64,000 bases of DNA from Kineococcus endophyticus (GCF_040796495.1 NZ_JBFNQN010000006.1:239820-303819); one strand, 5' to 3'. Counted from the first letter of the stretch, positions 49,285 through 60,260 are shown. The notes: a model not told the origin generated them from the sequence alone. Numbers and translations are program-made.

Positions 49285-50663
49285 GAACGGTCCCCTCCGT
49301 CGGTCGGCAGGACGACGTGGAGCCGCCAGCCGCCCTCGTCGCCGGGACCGGCCTGGACCTCGCCACCGAGGAGGGCCGCGCGTTCCCGCATCCCGACGAG
49401 CCCGAGGTGGGTCCCGCCGCCGTCGCCCGCCCGGACGCCCCCGGCGTCCACGACCTCGACCTCCAGGGTGGTGTCGTCGCGCCGCAGCACCAGCAGGACG
49501 GAGGGAGTTCCCGGGGCGTGCCGCAGCACGTTGGTGAGCGCCTCCGTCACGATCCGCACGACGGCCAGGCGGAGGACGGTGTCCGCGGGCAGCGGAACGT
49601 CCAGACCGCTGGTGGTCAGCGGCAACCCCGCGGTCCGGAACCGGTCGACGACGCCGTGCAGGTCCGTCTCGGTGGGCCCCGTGGGGACCCCCGGCGCCTT
49701 GCCCTCGATTTCCGCTGGCTGCAGCGAACCCAGCACGCTGCGCATGTCGGCCAGGGCGTCCCGGCCCGTCGCGGACAGTTCCGCGAGCGCCCGCCGGGAG
49801 GCGTCCGGAGCGCGGTCGAGCGCCGAGGCCGCACCGTCCGACAGCGCCACCATCACCGAGACGCTGTGCGCCACGATGTCGTGCATCTCCCGCGCGATCC
49901 GGGCCCGTTCGGCCGACCGCGCGAGGGCCGCGCTCGCGTCGCGTTCGCGGGCCATCGCCGCGTACCGCTCGGCGAGGTCGTGGGCGTGCAACCGGCGGGC
50001 CTGCGCCCCCGCGCCCGAGACCCCGCCCAGCACGAGGAGGGCGAGCAGCAGGAACAGCGTCCACGTGCGGCGCCCCGTCGAGGGGTCCGGTTCGCTGAGC
50101 CGCTGGAAGGGGGCACCGTCGACCGGAGGGAGTTCGTCGCTCCACAGCAGGACCTCGGCCAGACCGATGACCTGCCAGCGCAGCACGGCGACCGACACCA
50201 CGACGAGGACCGCGGCGCCGACGGCCCACGCGGTGCGGGCGCTGCGCCGGGCGGCGACGGCGTGCAGCGCCCAGGCCAGGCAGAACCCCAGCACCCCCAG
50301 CACCTGGCCCAGCGCCAGCGACAGGACGGCGAGGAGGGTCACCACCCCGGTGACGGCCAGCGGCCACCGGTTCCGGCCGACGAGCGCGAGCGCCCCCGCC
50401 ACCGTCCCCGCCAGCCAGGTCGTCACGTAGCGCTCGCCGAGGGGGGACCCCGGCGAGAACAACCCCAGGCTCGTGGCGCCCCGCACGGCCTCCGACACCG
50501 CGAGGGCGGTGACCGCCCCGACGAGCAGCACGAGCGTGACGACGAGCACGTGCGCGGTCCACGGGTGGGCCCGGAGCAGCCGGCGCGGTGTCGTCTGGTG
50601 CTGCACCTGCGACGCGGTGAGGGCGGGGGGACCCCCGGGGGTGGCGGCGTGCGGTGTCGTCAC
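49281..50663 (-). CDS. Sensor histidine kinase (HisKA_3)
   Basis: About 460 residues. Several membrane helices in the first 230 residues, then the motif ERARIAREMHDIVAHSVSVMVALSDGA with phosphoacceptor His, N box IVTEALTNVLRHA and G box HLGLVGMRERAALLGG. GTG 50663 with GGGAGG eight bases upstream is preferred; a frame from 50714 would overlap the permease gene. Cotranscribed with two ABC permeases and an ATPase, so the transporter and the kinase probably share a signal. Confidence 0.9.
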   Translation of the reverse strand: MTTPHAATPGGPPALTASQVQHQTTPRRLLRAHPWTAHVLVVTLVLLVGAVTALAVSEAVRGATSLGLFSPGSPLGERYVTTWLAGTVAGALALVGRNRWPLAVTGVVTLLAVLSLALGQVLGVLGFCLAWALHAVAARRSARTAWAVGAAVLVVVSVAVLRWQVIGLAEVLLWSDELPPVDGAPFQRLSEPDPSTGRRTWTLFLLLALLVLGGVSGAGAQARRLHAHDLAERYAAMARERDASAALARSAERARIAREMHDIVAHSVSVMVALSDGAASALDRAPDASRRALAELSATGRDALADMRSVLGSLQPAEIEGKAPGVPTGPTETDLHGVVDRFRTAGLPLTTSGLDVPLPADTVLRLAVVRIVTEALTNVLRHAPGTPSVLLVLRRDDTTLEVEVVDAGGVRAGDGGGTHLGLVGMRERAALLGGEVQAGPGDEGGWRLHVVLPTDGGDRS

Positions 50664-50700
50664 CGCGACAGCCTCCCACCGGGCGTGCACCGCACCCGGG

Positions 50701-51495
50701 TCAGGAGACGTCACGACGCACCAACCGGTACCCGGCGAGGACGGCGAGGACGGCGCACCACGCGGCCAGGACCAGCCCGCCGCCCGCCGCGCCGAGGTGG
50801 GGGCCGTGGCCGGCGGCGAGCGCGGCGAGCTGGGCGTCGTCGGCGAACAACCGCGTCCCGCTGCTCGGCAGGAACGCGCGCACGGTGTCGACGACGCGGC
50901 CGGGGTGCGGCGCCAGCAGGTGGTCGAGCAGCAGGAAGAGCGCGACCGCGGTGGCGAGCGCGGCGAGCGGTCGGCGCAGCAGCGAACCGAGCAGCACGCC
51001 GCACACCGCGGCCCCCGTGAGGAACAGCACGTAGCCGGCGGCGGCGCGCAGGTCGGTGGGGTCCGACGGCGTCCACGACAACCCGGCGGTCCGCCGGGCG
51101 CCGACGGTCACGGCGAGGGAGGCGGCGATCGCGGTGACGGCGGTCACCAGGGCCAGGGCCGCGGTCAGCGCGACCTGGGCGAGGAGGACCGGCACCCGGC
51201 GGGGCACCGCCGCGTACGTGGTGAGGGAGGTCCCGACCGCGAAGTCCGTGCTCCCGACGAGCACCCCGAGGACGAGGAGCCCGAGCTGGGCGAGGAGGTG
51301 TCCCGAACTGGCCAGGGAGGTGCTGCTGACCGCGTCCCCCGGGCCGACGAACAGGCCGAGGACGAAGGCGAGGAACGCTGCGGCGCAGACGGTCCCCGCG
51401 ACGAGCCAGGTGGTCGACGGGAGGCTCGCGACCTTCGTCCACTCCGCGGCGACCACGCGGGGGACCGTGACGGCGCGGGCCTCAGACGAGGTCAC
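50701..51495 (-). CDS. ABC transporter permease (ABC-2 type, second)
   Basis: 264 residues, six hydrophobic helices. It starts with the VVAAEWTKVASLPSTTW signature of actinobacterial ABC-2 permeases whose partners are BcrA-like ATPases. GTG 51495 overlaps the stop of the upstream permease gene by 14 bases. It is paralogous to that neighbour (shared AAVPRRVPVLLAQ segment), consistent with a heterodimeric membrane part. Confidence 0.88.
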   Translation of the reverse strand: MTSSEARAVTVPRVVAAEWTKVASLPSTTWLVAGTVCAAAFLAFVLGLFVGPGDAVSSTSLASSGHLLAQLGLLVLGVLVGSTDFAVGTSLTTYAAVPRRVPVLLAQVALTAALALVTAVTAIAASLAVTVGARRTAGLSWTPSDPTDLRAAAGYVLFLTGAAVCGVLLGSLLRRPLAALATAVALFLLLDHLLAPHPGRVVDTVRAFLPSSGTRLFADDAQLAALAAGHGPHLGAAGGGLVLAAWCAVLAVLAGYRLVRRDVS

Positions 51496-52351
51496 GACGA
51501 CGCAACCGGAACGCGGCGACGGTCAGCGGCACCGCCACCCAGGCGGCCAGGACCAGGGCGGAACCGCCCGCCCCGAGGTCGGGGGCCCCGTCGAGCCCAC
51601 CGCCACCGGGGTTCGTCAACGCCGCCCCCGCACCGACGGGGGTGAAGCTCTCCACCGTGTTCACGGCCGCGGTCGCCGCGGGCGGGTTCTCCGGGTCGTA
51701 CACCGCCATCGGGTCGTTGCCGGCCTCGGCCGCGAACGAGAGCACCACGGGGGCCACGAGGAGCAGCACGACGGCCGCCACGAGGGCGGGGACCGGGCGG
51801 CGCAGCAGCGCGCCGACCGCCAGGCCCAGCAGCCCGGCCCCGACGAGGAAGACGACCGAACCGAGCAGCAGCGCGGGCACGCCGGCCGCCGCGAGGTCGG
51901 GGGTCATCGCGCGCGAGGCGGCGGCGGGCAGGATCCCCAGCACGGCCGCGGCGACGCTCAGGACGCCGGTCCACAGGGCCACGGCGGCCGTCACGACGGC
52001 CTGGGCGAGCAGGACGGGAACGCGCCGCGGCACGGCGGCGAACGTCGTCCGGAAGGTTCCCGTGCTGTACTCGCCGGTCCCCACGAGCACCCCCAGGACG
52101 AGGACCCCGAGGAAGGCCAGCGGCAGCACGTCCGCGAGGCCCCGCGTCGGGACGAACCCCGGGTCGCCGGAGGAGGCGCTGGCGGACAGGTGCGTGAGGA
52201 ACCCCACCAGCCCGACGGTCGCCACGACGACGACGTGGGTGGAGCGCAGGCCCAGGAGTTTCGTCCACTCCGCGCGGACGACCCGCGCGAAGGACGGGCC
52301 GGAACCCGCCACGACCGTCCGGGGCGTCGGCGAACCGACCGCGGCGCTCAC
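51482..52351 (-). CDS. ABC transporter permease (ABC-2 type, first)
   Basis: 289 residues with six helices and a ~50-residue extracellular loop (ENPPAATAAVNTVESFTP). VVRAEWTKLLGLRSTHVV and TTFAAVPRRVPVLLAQAVV mark the same subfamily as the next gene. GTG 52351 overlaps the ATPase stop by four bases. The tandem pair probably arose by duplication. Confidence 0.89.
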   Translation of the reverse strand: MSAAVGSPTPRTVVAGSGPSFARVVRAEWTKLLGLRSTHVVVVATVGLVGFLTHLSASASSGDPGFVPTRGLADVLPLAFLGVLVLGVLVGTGEYSTGTFRTTFAAVPRRVPVLLAQAVVTAAVALWTGVLSVAAAVLGILPAAASRAMTPDLAAAGVPALLLGSVVFLVGAGLLGLAVGALLRRPVPALVAAVVLLLVAPVVLSFAAEAGNDPMAVYDPENPPAATAAVNTVESFTPVGAGAALTNPGGGGLDGAPDLGAGGSALVLAAWVAVPLTVAAFRLRRRDLV

Positions 52352-53259
52352 CGGGCACCGGCCTGGTACTCGACGGAACCGCTGGTGAGCTCCAGGTACG
52401 CCGCTTCCAGCGAACCGGCCTCGGCGGCGAGTTCGAGGACCGTCGCCCCGACCCGGCCCGCGACCGCGCCGACCTCCTCGACCGAGGTTCCCCGCACGTG
52501 CAGCGCGCCGTCGGGCCGGCCCGTGACGACGGCCCCGGCCCGCACCAGCGCCTGGGCCAGCGCGTCCGGTGCCGTGGTCCGGACACGCACCAGACCGGCC
52601 CCGCGGGAACGTTCCAGGAGTTCGGCCACCGTGGCGTCGGCGAGCAGCCGCCCGCGACCGATGACCACGACCCGGTCCGCGCACAGCGCGAGTTCGTGCA
52701 TCAGGTGGGAGGACAGGAACACCGTCCGGCCCTCGGCCGCCAGGTCCCGCACGAGCGAGCGGATCCACAGCACGCCGTCGGGGTCGAGGCCGTTGACCGG
52801 CTCGTCGAACATCACGGTCGCCGGGTCGCCCAGCAGCGCCGCGGCGATCCCGAGCCGCTGGCCCATGCCGAGCGAGTAACCCTTCACCCTGCGCCCCGCG
52901 ACGGATTCCAGCCCGGTGAGCCCGATGACCTCGTCCACCCGGGACCGGGGGATGCCGTGCGTGCGGGCCAGCGCAAGCAGGTGGCGGAACGCGGTCCGGC
53001 CCGGGTGCACCGACCGGGCGTCGAGCATCGCCCCGATCGTGCGCAGCGGGGCCTCCAGGTCCGCGTACCGCTGCCCGTCGACGAGGACGGTGCCGGCGGT
53101 CGGGCGTTCCAGGCCCAGGACCATCCGCATCGTCGTGGACTTCCCCGCACCGTTCGGGCCCAGGAAACCCGTGACCGTCCCCGGGTCGGCCGTGAACGAC
53201 AACCCGTCCACCGCCGTCGTCGTCCCGTAGCGCTTCGTCAGCGCCTCCGCCGTGATCAT
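52348..53259 (-). CDS. ABC transporter ATP-binding protein (BcrA/CcmA-type)
   Basis: 303 residues. Walker A GPNGAGKST, signature YSLGMGQRLGIA (a common LSGGQ variant in this subfamily), Walker B TVMFDEPVNGLD and H-loop SSHLMHE. It powers export by the two permeases encoded downstream. ATG 53259 has a GAGGAGGA ribosome site. A TAGCGT box at about 53313-53308 is the probable promoter. It heads the operon, and a palindrome at 53364-53389 separates it from the divergent micro-ORF/TetR operon. Confidence 0.92.
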   Translation of the reverse strand: MITAEALTKRYGTTTAVDGLSFTADPGTVTGFLGPNGAGKSTTMRMVLGLERPTAGTVLVDGQRYADLEAPLRTIGAMLDARSVHPGRTAFRHLLALARTHGIPRSRVDEVIGLTGLESVAGRRVKGYSLGMGQRLGIAAALLGDPATVMFDEPVNGLDPDGVLWIRSLVRDLAAEGRTVFLSSHLMHELALCADRVVVIGRGRLLADATVAELLERSRGAGLVRVRTTAPDALAQALVRAGAVVTGRPDGALHVRGTSVEEVGAVAGRVGATVLELAAEAGSLEAAYLELTSGSVEYQAGAR

Positions 53260-53363
53260 GCGTCCTCCTCGGTCCGCCGACGACACCCGTCGGCTGTCGT
53301 GGACGACGCTAGGAATCCCCGGTCCGCGCGAGCACCTGCCGCAGGACGAGATCCCCGTGGGGC

Positions 53364-53389
53364 GTTCCTCCTCCTCGAGGAGGAGGAAC
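53364..53389. repeat. Perfect 26-bp palindrome between divergent operons
   Basis: Bases 53364-53389 form an uninterrupted palindrome centred on CTCGAG. It lies between the ABC-exporter promoter and the leaderless promoter of the micro-ORF, about 20 bases before the latter's -10 box. It may be an operator for the adjacent TetR protein. Confidence 0.75.
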
Positions 53390-53422
53390 CCGGCTGACCG
53401 TCCCGCAATGTACGCTCGTACC

Positions 53423-53572
53423 ATGACTGCACACCCGGTGCTCCCGGACCCCGCCGCCCGTCGGCAGGCGCTGGTGGTGGTGCGCCCGCCGCTGCACGGC
53501 GACCGCGGCAGCCACACCACCGTCGGGGCGCGGTCCGCCGTGGACGTCGGCCACACGGCGGCCCCGTCGTGA
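53423..53572 (+). CDS. Leaderless micro-protein (49 aa) preceding a tetR gene
   Basis: ATG 53423 is six bases after TACGCT (53411-53416). The 49-residue product (begins MTAHPVLPDPAARRQALVVV, ends GHTAAPS) has no recognized fold. Its stop overlaps the tetR start by four bases (GTGA), so translation of the regulator is coupled to it. It may act mainly as a leader that sets TetR level, or be a small functional protein. Confidence 0.55.
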   Translation: MTAHPVLPDPAARRQALVVVRPPLHGDRGSHTTVGARSAVDVGHTAAPS

Positions 53573-54216
53573 GCACCGGGGACGACGCCGTCGTCGGCGC
53601 GGGTCGTGCGCCGCGTGCAGCCCGGACGACCCGGCGCTACGAACCCGACCGCCGCCTGCGGATCCTCGAGGTCACCCTCGACGTCGTCGCCGAGCACGGT
53701 GTCGCCGGCACCACCCACCGCAAGGTCGCGGCCGCGGCCGACGTGCCCCTGGGAGCGATGACGTACTACTTCACCGGGCTCGCGGACCTGTTCTCCTCGG
53801 CCTTCACGCTGCTCGCGCAGCGGTGGGGCGACGCCTTCGAGGCGGCGATGGCCGCCGTCCCCGACGGCGTCGACCCGCGTGACGCCGTGGCGGACGCGGT
53901 CCTGGTGGGCCTGGCCGACGACGCCGACGCCGACGCCGTGACGGGGTCACGACGTCAAGCGGTCCTGGCCTACGAGTTGTACGCCCTCGCCGCCCGCGAC
54001 TCCGCGGTCCGCGAGGTCACGCAGACCTGGATGGAGCGCACCCGCGCCGCACTGCGACGGCACTTCGACCCCGACGACGCGAGGGTGCTCGACGCGCTCA
54101 TCGAGGGCCTGAGCATCCACGCGGTCCTGTCCACGGAACCCTTGGACCGTGAGCGGTTCCGCGCCGACATCGCCCGGCTCGCCCCGCCACCGCTCGCTCC
54201 CCCTGCTCATCCCTGA
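53569..54216 (+). CDS. TetR family transcriptional regulator
   Basis: 215 residues. HTH: RRLRILEVTLDVVAEHGVAGTTHRKVAAAADVPLGAMTYYFTGLADLFSSAF, of the TetR subgroup with a MTYYF recognition end. A long helical effector domain follows with an EAxDRE-like acidic middle. GTG 53569 overlaps the micro-ORF. The MFS gene 18 bases downstream is in the same operon and is the likely target along with itself, perhaps through the 26-bp palindrome. Confidence 0.9.
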   Translation: MSTGDDAVVGAGRAPRAARTTRRYEPDRRLRILEVTLDVVAEHGVAGTTHRKVAAAADVPLGAMTYYFTGLADLFSSAFTLLAQRWGDAFEAAMAAVPDGVDPRDAVADAVLVGLADDADADAVTGSRRQAVLAYELYALAARDSAVREVTQTWMERTRAALRRHFDPDDARVLDALIEGLSIHAVLSTEPLDRERFRADIARLAPPPLAPPAHP

Positions 54217-54234
54217 CGGACGGACCAGCCCACC

Positions 54235-55419
54235 GTGTACTCGCTCCTCCTGGCGATCGTCTACGTCGCCTTCATCAGCCTGGGTCTGCCCGATTCCCTG
54301 CTGGGCGCGGGATGGCCCGTGATGCACCAGGACCTCGGGGTCTCCCTGGGTCTCGCAGGCGTTCTGACGATGATCATCGCGGGCGGGACGATCGTGTCCA
54401 GCCTCGCCTCGGACCGCCTCACGCGCCGCTGGGGCGCCGGCCTCGTCACGGCCGTCAGCGTCGGGACGACCGCGGTCGCCCTCCTCGGTTTCTCGTTCTC
54501 CCCGTCGTTCTGGGTGCTGTGCCTGTGGGCCGTGCCGTACGGCCTGGGCGCGGGCGCGGTCGACGCCGCGCTGAACAACTACGTCGCGCTGCACTACGCC
54601 GCCCGGCACATGAACTGGCTGCACAGCTTCTGGGGCGTCGGCGCCTCCATCAGCCCGTTCATCATGAGCTACGCGCTCAGCGCCGGGTGGGGCTGGTCGA
54701 GCGCGTACCGGATCGTCGGCGTCACGCAGGTCGTCCTCACGGCACTGCTGGTGGCGAGCCTGCCGCTGTGGGGCAAGGTCCACCGCGTCGCCCCCACCGG
54801 AGAGCACGAGGAGACGTCCGGTCAGCGCGCAGCGCACGTCCCCCTGGCCCGGGTGGTCCGCATCCCCGGCGTGCTCCTCGTCCTCACCGCGTTCTTCGCG
54901 TACTGCGCGCTGGAGAGCACGTCGATCCTGTGGGCGGCGACCTACCTGGTGAGCGACCGGGGGGTCGACGCGACCGCAGCCGCGGCCTTCGCCTCGCTCT
55001 TCCTGCTGGGCATCACCGGCGGGAGGTTCCTGGCGGGTTTCTTCGCCGACCGGGTGGGGGACCGGTTCCTCATCCGCGGTGGGTTCGCGGCCGTCGGCGT
55101 CGGGGTGGTGCTCATCGCGCTGCCCGTCGGGACCGACGCGCTGGCCCTGGCGGGTCTCGTCGTGGCGGGGCTGGGGTGCGCCCCGGTGTACCCGGCCATC
55201 ATCCACTCGACACCGGTGAACTTCGGCCGGGAGAACTCCCAGGCGGTCGTCGGCGTCCAGATGGCGGCGGCCTACACGGGTTCGACTCTCGCGCCCCCGG
55301 CGTTCGGGGCGCTCTCGACGTGGCTGGGCACCGGGGTGCTGCCGGTGTTCCTCGGGGTGCTGGTCGTGCTGGGGCTGGTCATGTCCGAGCGTCTGAACCG
55401 CCTCGTCGACCGCCGGTGA
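54235..55419 (+). CDS. MFS transporter (fucose/sugar permease-like)
   Basis: 394 residues, twelve helices. The start VYSLLLAIVYVAFISLGLPDSLLGAGWPVMHQDLG matches the MFS sugar-permease-like group (YfkF/FucP side). Motif A is seen in SDRLTRRWGAG and again as ADRVGDRFLIRGG in the second half. GTG 54235 is cotranscribed with the tetR gene. Substrate unknown; import of a sugar or export of a drug are both possible. Confidence 0.88.
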   Translation: MYSLLLAIVYVAFISLGLPDSLLGAGWPVMHQDLGVSLGLAGVLTMIIAGGTIVSSLASDRLTRRWGAGLVTAVSVGTTAVALLGFSFSPSFWVLCLWAVPYGLGAGAVDAALNNYVALHYAARHMNWLHSFWGVGASISPFIMSYALSAGWGWSSAYRIVGVTQVVLTALLVASLPLWGKVHRVAPTGEHEETSGQRAAHVPLARVVRIPGVLLVLTAFFAYCALESTSILWAATYLVSDRGVDATAAAAFASLFLLGITGGRFLAGFFADRVGDRFLIRGGFAAVGVGVVLIALPVGTDALALAGLVVAGLGCAPVYPAIIHSTPVNFGRENSQAVVGVQMAAAYTGSTLAPPAFGALSTWLGTGVLPVFLGVLVVLGLVMSERLNRLVDRR

Positions 55420-55455
55420 GGCGGTCGAGAGCGCGACGGACGACTCGCGGTCCCC

Positions 55456-56538
55456 TTACGACGGCAACCGCCACACGTCCACGAGCATCCCGCCGTCGGC
55501 GGTGTGCCGGGCGGGCGCGGGGGAGTCGAGGACGACGAGCAGCTCCCGGCCACCGGGCAGCAGGGCCAACCCTTCCGGGTGGTCCTCGCCCTGCCCGTGC
55601 GGCAGGTCGAGGACGACGGGCAGCTCGTCGGCCCGCACGACGTCGGCGGTCTCGACGGTGCAGGCGCCCGCCCAGCGGTGGACGCGGACGGGGCCGGACA
55701 GCCCCATCGAGGGGCCGGTCAGCACGAGCAGGTCGTCCCCGTCGGGGCACAGGTCGCGGACGCCGAGCCCGCGCAGGTCCAGCAGGTGCGTCCGGTACGT
55801 CGAGCCGTCCTCGAACTCCCCCAGCATCAGCCGGTGCGGGTCCTTGCGGTGCGTCACCGGGCGCACCTCGAGCACGACGGCCCAGCCGCGCAGGACCGGA
55901 CCCCGCAGCCCCACGTACAGCCGCGTCCCGCCGGGTGAGTGGTGGACGGCGACGCCCTCGACGTCCAGGCCGTTGTCCTTGGACGGGATGGACAGGAAGG
56001 GGCCGACGAGGTCGTCGTCGCGCAGGTGCACCGTCAGGTCGTCGTCGTGGGCACCGAGGACCGCGGCCGTCAGCACCTCGCCGTCGACCTCGACCCGCCG
56101 CGCCGGCAGCCCGGTCGACGGGTCGACGGGCAGCCGGACGAGGACGTAGCGGTTGGCCTCGCGGACCACCTTGCCCAGCCGCTTGCGCGCCTTCGCGTCG
56201 CCGTCGGCGGGGCGGATGCGCTTGCGCTTGAGACTGTGCGACCCGATGGCCCACAGCCAGTTCCCGTTGCGCGCCAGCCCCTCCACGTCGGCTTCCTCGT
56301 GCGGGGGGCCCGGCAGGCCCACCAGGTCGGCCAGCGCCACGGAGACCTGCTCGCCGTACCCCGTCACGGAACCGTCGACGGTCCGGGCGGTGAGGCGCTC
56401 GACCGTGGCGGTCTCGTCGCCGGCGACCCACAGGAAGGGGCCGTCCGAGCGGACGGCTGACAGGTTGACGTGCGTCGCGCCGGCCTTGGACGCATCGTCG
56501 AAGTGCAGCGGTACGCGGCGCTCAGGCTGTCTGTCCAC
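55456..56538 (-). CDS. DUF3616 domain protein
   Basis: 360 residues. A repeated beta-strand pattern (LSAVRSDGPFLWVAGDETATVERL, VEGLARNGNWLWAIGSHS, LDVEGVAVHHSPGGTRLYVGLRGP, ADGGMLVDVWRLPS) suggests a beta-propeller and matches DUF3616. Role unknown; a periplasmic location is unlikely as no signal peptide is visible. The start at 56538 is divergent from the dnaK control region. Confidence 0.88.
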   Translation of the reverse strand: MDRQPERRVPLHFDDASKAGATHVNLSAVRSDGPFLWVAGDETATVERLTARTVDGSVTGYGEQVSVALADLVGLPGPPHEEADVEGLARNGNWLWAIGSHSLKRKRIRPADGDAKARKRLGKVVREANRYVLVRLPVDPSTGLPARRVEVDGEVLTAAVLGAHDDDLTVHLRDDDLVGPFLSIPSKDNGLDVEGVAVHHSPGGTRLYVGLRGPVLRGWAVVLEVRPVTHRKDPHRLMLGEFEDGSTYRTHLLDLRGLGVRDLCPDGDDLLVLTGPSMGLSGPVRVHRWAGACTVETADVVRADELPVVLDLPHGQGEDHPEGLALLPGGRELLVVLDSPAPARHTADGGMLVDVWRLPS

Positions 56539-56597
56539 GAGGGGACAGCGTCCGGGACGGGTCTCCGGTTCCCGGGAACAACGGGCCCTCCTCGTGA

Positions 56598-56681
56598 GTT
56601 GAGCCCATCAGACTCAAGTTCACGGAGTCTCCGCTTGACAGATCCGGAGCGGTCCGCGAACTTGAGTGGGGAACGCTCAAC
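56598..56681 (+). promoter_or_regulatory. dnaK promoter with two HAIR operators for HspR
   Basis: HAIR consensus is CTTGAGT-N7-ACTCAAG. Site 1 (56598-56618) reads GTTGAGC-N7-ACTCAAG and site 2 (56661-56681) reads CTTGAGT-N7-GCTCAAC. Between them TTGACA (56635-56640) and GAACTT (56658-56663) are spaced 17 bases as -35 and -10, and site 2 overlaps the -10 box. HspR, encoded as the last gene of the operon, represses from here; heat shock relieves it. Confidence 0.92.
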
Positions 56682-56711
56682 AGTCACAGCTTGCTCGGGA
56701 GGGCATCCACC

Positions 56712-58585
<1,874 letters not shown>

Positions 58586-58586
<1 letters not shown>

Positions 58587-59176
58587 TGTCGGAGGAGTTC
58601 TCCGAACCCACCGTGGTCCGCGACAACCGCCGCATCGACCCCGAGACGGGGCAGGTGCGCGGTCTGTCGCCGGCCGACGCCCCCCAGCCCGAGACCCCCG
58701 CGGCACCGACCGTGGGGGGCCCGGACGACGGGGCCGCCGACGCCGAGCTCGACGCGGCGCAGGGCCTCGCGGCCTCGCGCCTGGAGGAGCTGCAGCGGCT
58801 GAACGCCGAGTACGTGAACTACAAGAAGCGGGTCGACCGCGACCGCGACGTCGCCAAGAACGCCGCGATCGCCGGGGTGGCCGAGGCGCTGCTCCCGGTC
58901 CTCGACGACGTCCACCTCTCGCGCGAGCACGGTGACCTCACCGGCCCGTTCGTCGCGATCGCGGACAAGCTCGAGGCCACGCTGGCGCGGTTCGGCCTCG
59001 AGCGGTACGGCCAGGACGGCGAACCGTTCGACCCGGCCGTGCACGAGGCGCTGATGCACAGCCACTCCGACGAGTACGAGGTCGCGACGTGCACGAAGGT
59101 CCTGCAGCCGGGGTACAAGCTCGGCGACCGGATCCTGCGGCCGGCCCGCGTCGCGGTGGCCGACCCGCAGGGATGA
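58586..59176 (+). CDS. grpE: Nucleotide exchange factor GrpE
   Basis: 196 residues. A disordered acidic N-terminus is followed by a helical coiled coil (LEELQRLNAEYVNYKKRVDRDRD) and the beta domain with FGLERYGQDGEPFDPAVHEALMH and KVLQPGYKLGDRILRPARVAVA. It releases ADP from DnaK. ATG 58586 overlaps the dnaK stop (TGATG); a GTG two codons earlier is possible. Confidence 0.97.
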
Positions 59177-59216
59177 CCTGCGGACGAACTGACGAGATCG
59201 AGGGAGGGGGGCGCCG

Positions 59217-60260
59217 GTGAGCATGCAGGACTGGGCCGAGAAGGACTTCTACGCGATCCTCGGCGTCCCCCACGACGCCGACGCGGCCGAGATCAAGAAG
59301 GCGTACCGCAAGAAGGCCCGCACGCTGCACCCGGACGCGAACCCGGGTGACGCGTCGGCCGAGCAGCAGTTCAAGGAGGTCGGCGAGGCCTACGCGGTCC
59401 TGTCCGACCCCGAGCAGCGGCAGCAGTACGACGGGATCCGCGCCATGGTCGGCGGCGGCGCCCGGTTCTCCTCCGGGGGAGCCGGCGGTGCGGGCGGCGG
59501 CGCCGGGTTCGAGGACCTGCTCGGCGGGTTGTTCGGCCAGGGTCGCGCCGGCGCCCCCGGCGGTGTCCGGTTCGGCACGCCCGGTGGCGCCGGCGGCGGG
59601 GCGGGGTTCGAGGACCTGCTCGGCGGGTTGTTCGGCCAAGGGGGTGCGGCTCCCGGTGGTTTCCCGGGCGGTTTCCCCGGTCAGACCGCCGCCCGGGGCC
59701 AGGACCTCGACGCCTCCGCGCGTGTCACGTTCCGCGACGCCCTCGAGGGCAAGACGGTCTCCCTGCGGGTCCCCGACCCGCGGGGCGGACCGGCCCGGAC
59801 CGTCAACGCGCGGCTGCCCCAGGGCGTCCGTGACGGCCAGAAGGTCAGGTTGCGCGGCAAGGGGTTGGCCGGTCCCGGGGGGACGGGCGACCTGCTCGTC
59901 ACCGTGCACGTCGAACCGCACCCGGTGTTCCGCCGGGACGGGGACGACCTGCGCATGACGTTGCCGGTCTCGTTCGACGAGGCCGTGCTCGGCGCCACGG
60001 TCGAGGTCCCGACCCTGGACGGTGCGACCGTCAAGGTGAAGGTGCCCGCCGGGACGCCGTCGGGCCGTTCGCTGCGGCTGAAGGGCCGGGGCGTGAAGCG
60101 GTCCCGTTCGACCGACGACCGGGGCGACCTGTTCGTCACGATCGAGGTCGTCGTCCCGCAACGGGTCGACGGCGCCGTGCGCGAGGCCGTCGAGGCGTTC
60201 GCGAAGGCGACCGCCGGGGACGACCCGCGCGCCGGTCTGGCCGAGCGCGCCCGCAGCTGA
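59217..60260 (+). CDS. dnaJ: DnaJ-type chaperone lacking the zinc-finger domain
   Basis: 347 residues. The J domain (10-75) has the HPD motif in RTLHPDAN. A long Gly/Phe-rich linker follows, in which a 20-residue unit ending in GFEDLLGGLFGQG occurs twice (residues 90-109 and 123-142). The two client-binding beta domains (DLDASARVTFRDALEGKTVSL... and LRMTLPVSFDEAVLGATVEVPT) are present. The CxxCxGxG repeats of class I DnaJ are absent: this is a class II (CbpA/DjlA-like) layout though it sits in the dnaK operon. Confidence 0.93.
   Translation: MSMQDWAEKDFYAILGVPHDADAAEIKKAYRKKARTLHPDANPGDASAEQQFKEVGEAYAVLSDPEQRQQYDGIRAMVGGGARFSSGGAGGAGGGAGFEDLLGGLFGQGRAGAPGGVRFGTPGGAGGGAGFEDLLGGLFGQGGAAPGGFPGGFPGQTAARGQDLDASARVTFRDALEGKTVSLRVPDPRGGPARTVNARLPQGVRDGQKVRLRGKGLAGPGGTGDLLVTVHVEPHPVFRRDGDDLRMTLPVSFDEAVLGATVEVPTLDGATVKVKVPAGTPSGRSLRLKGRGVKRSRSTDDRGDLFVTIEVVVPQRVDGAVREAVEAFAKATAGDDPRAGLAERARS

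Noticed and set aside
48604..53259. The BceAB-like exporter/kinase operon as part of the RiPP cluster
   Set aside because: It is on the opposite strand and separated by the TetR/SGNH pair; functional linkage (self-resistance) is possible but nothing in the sequence shows it.
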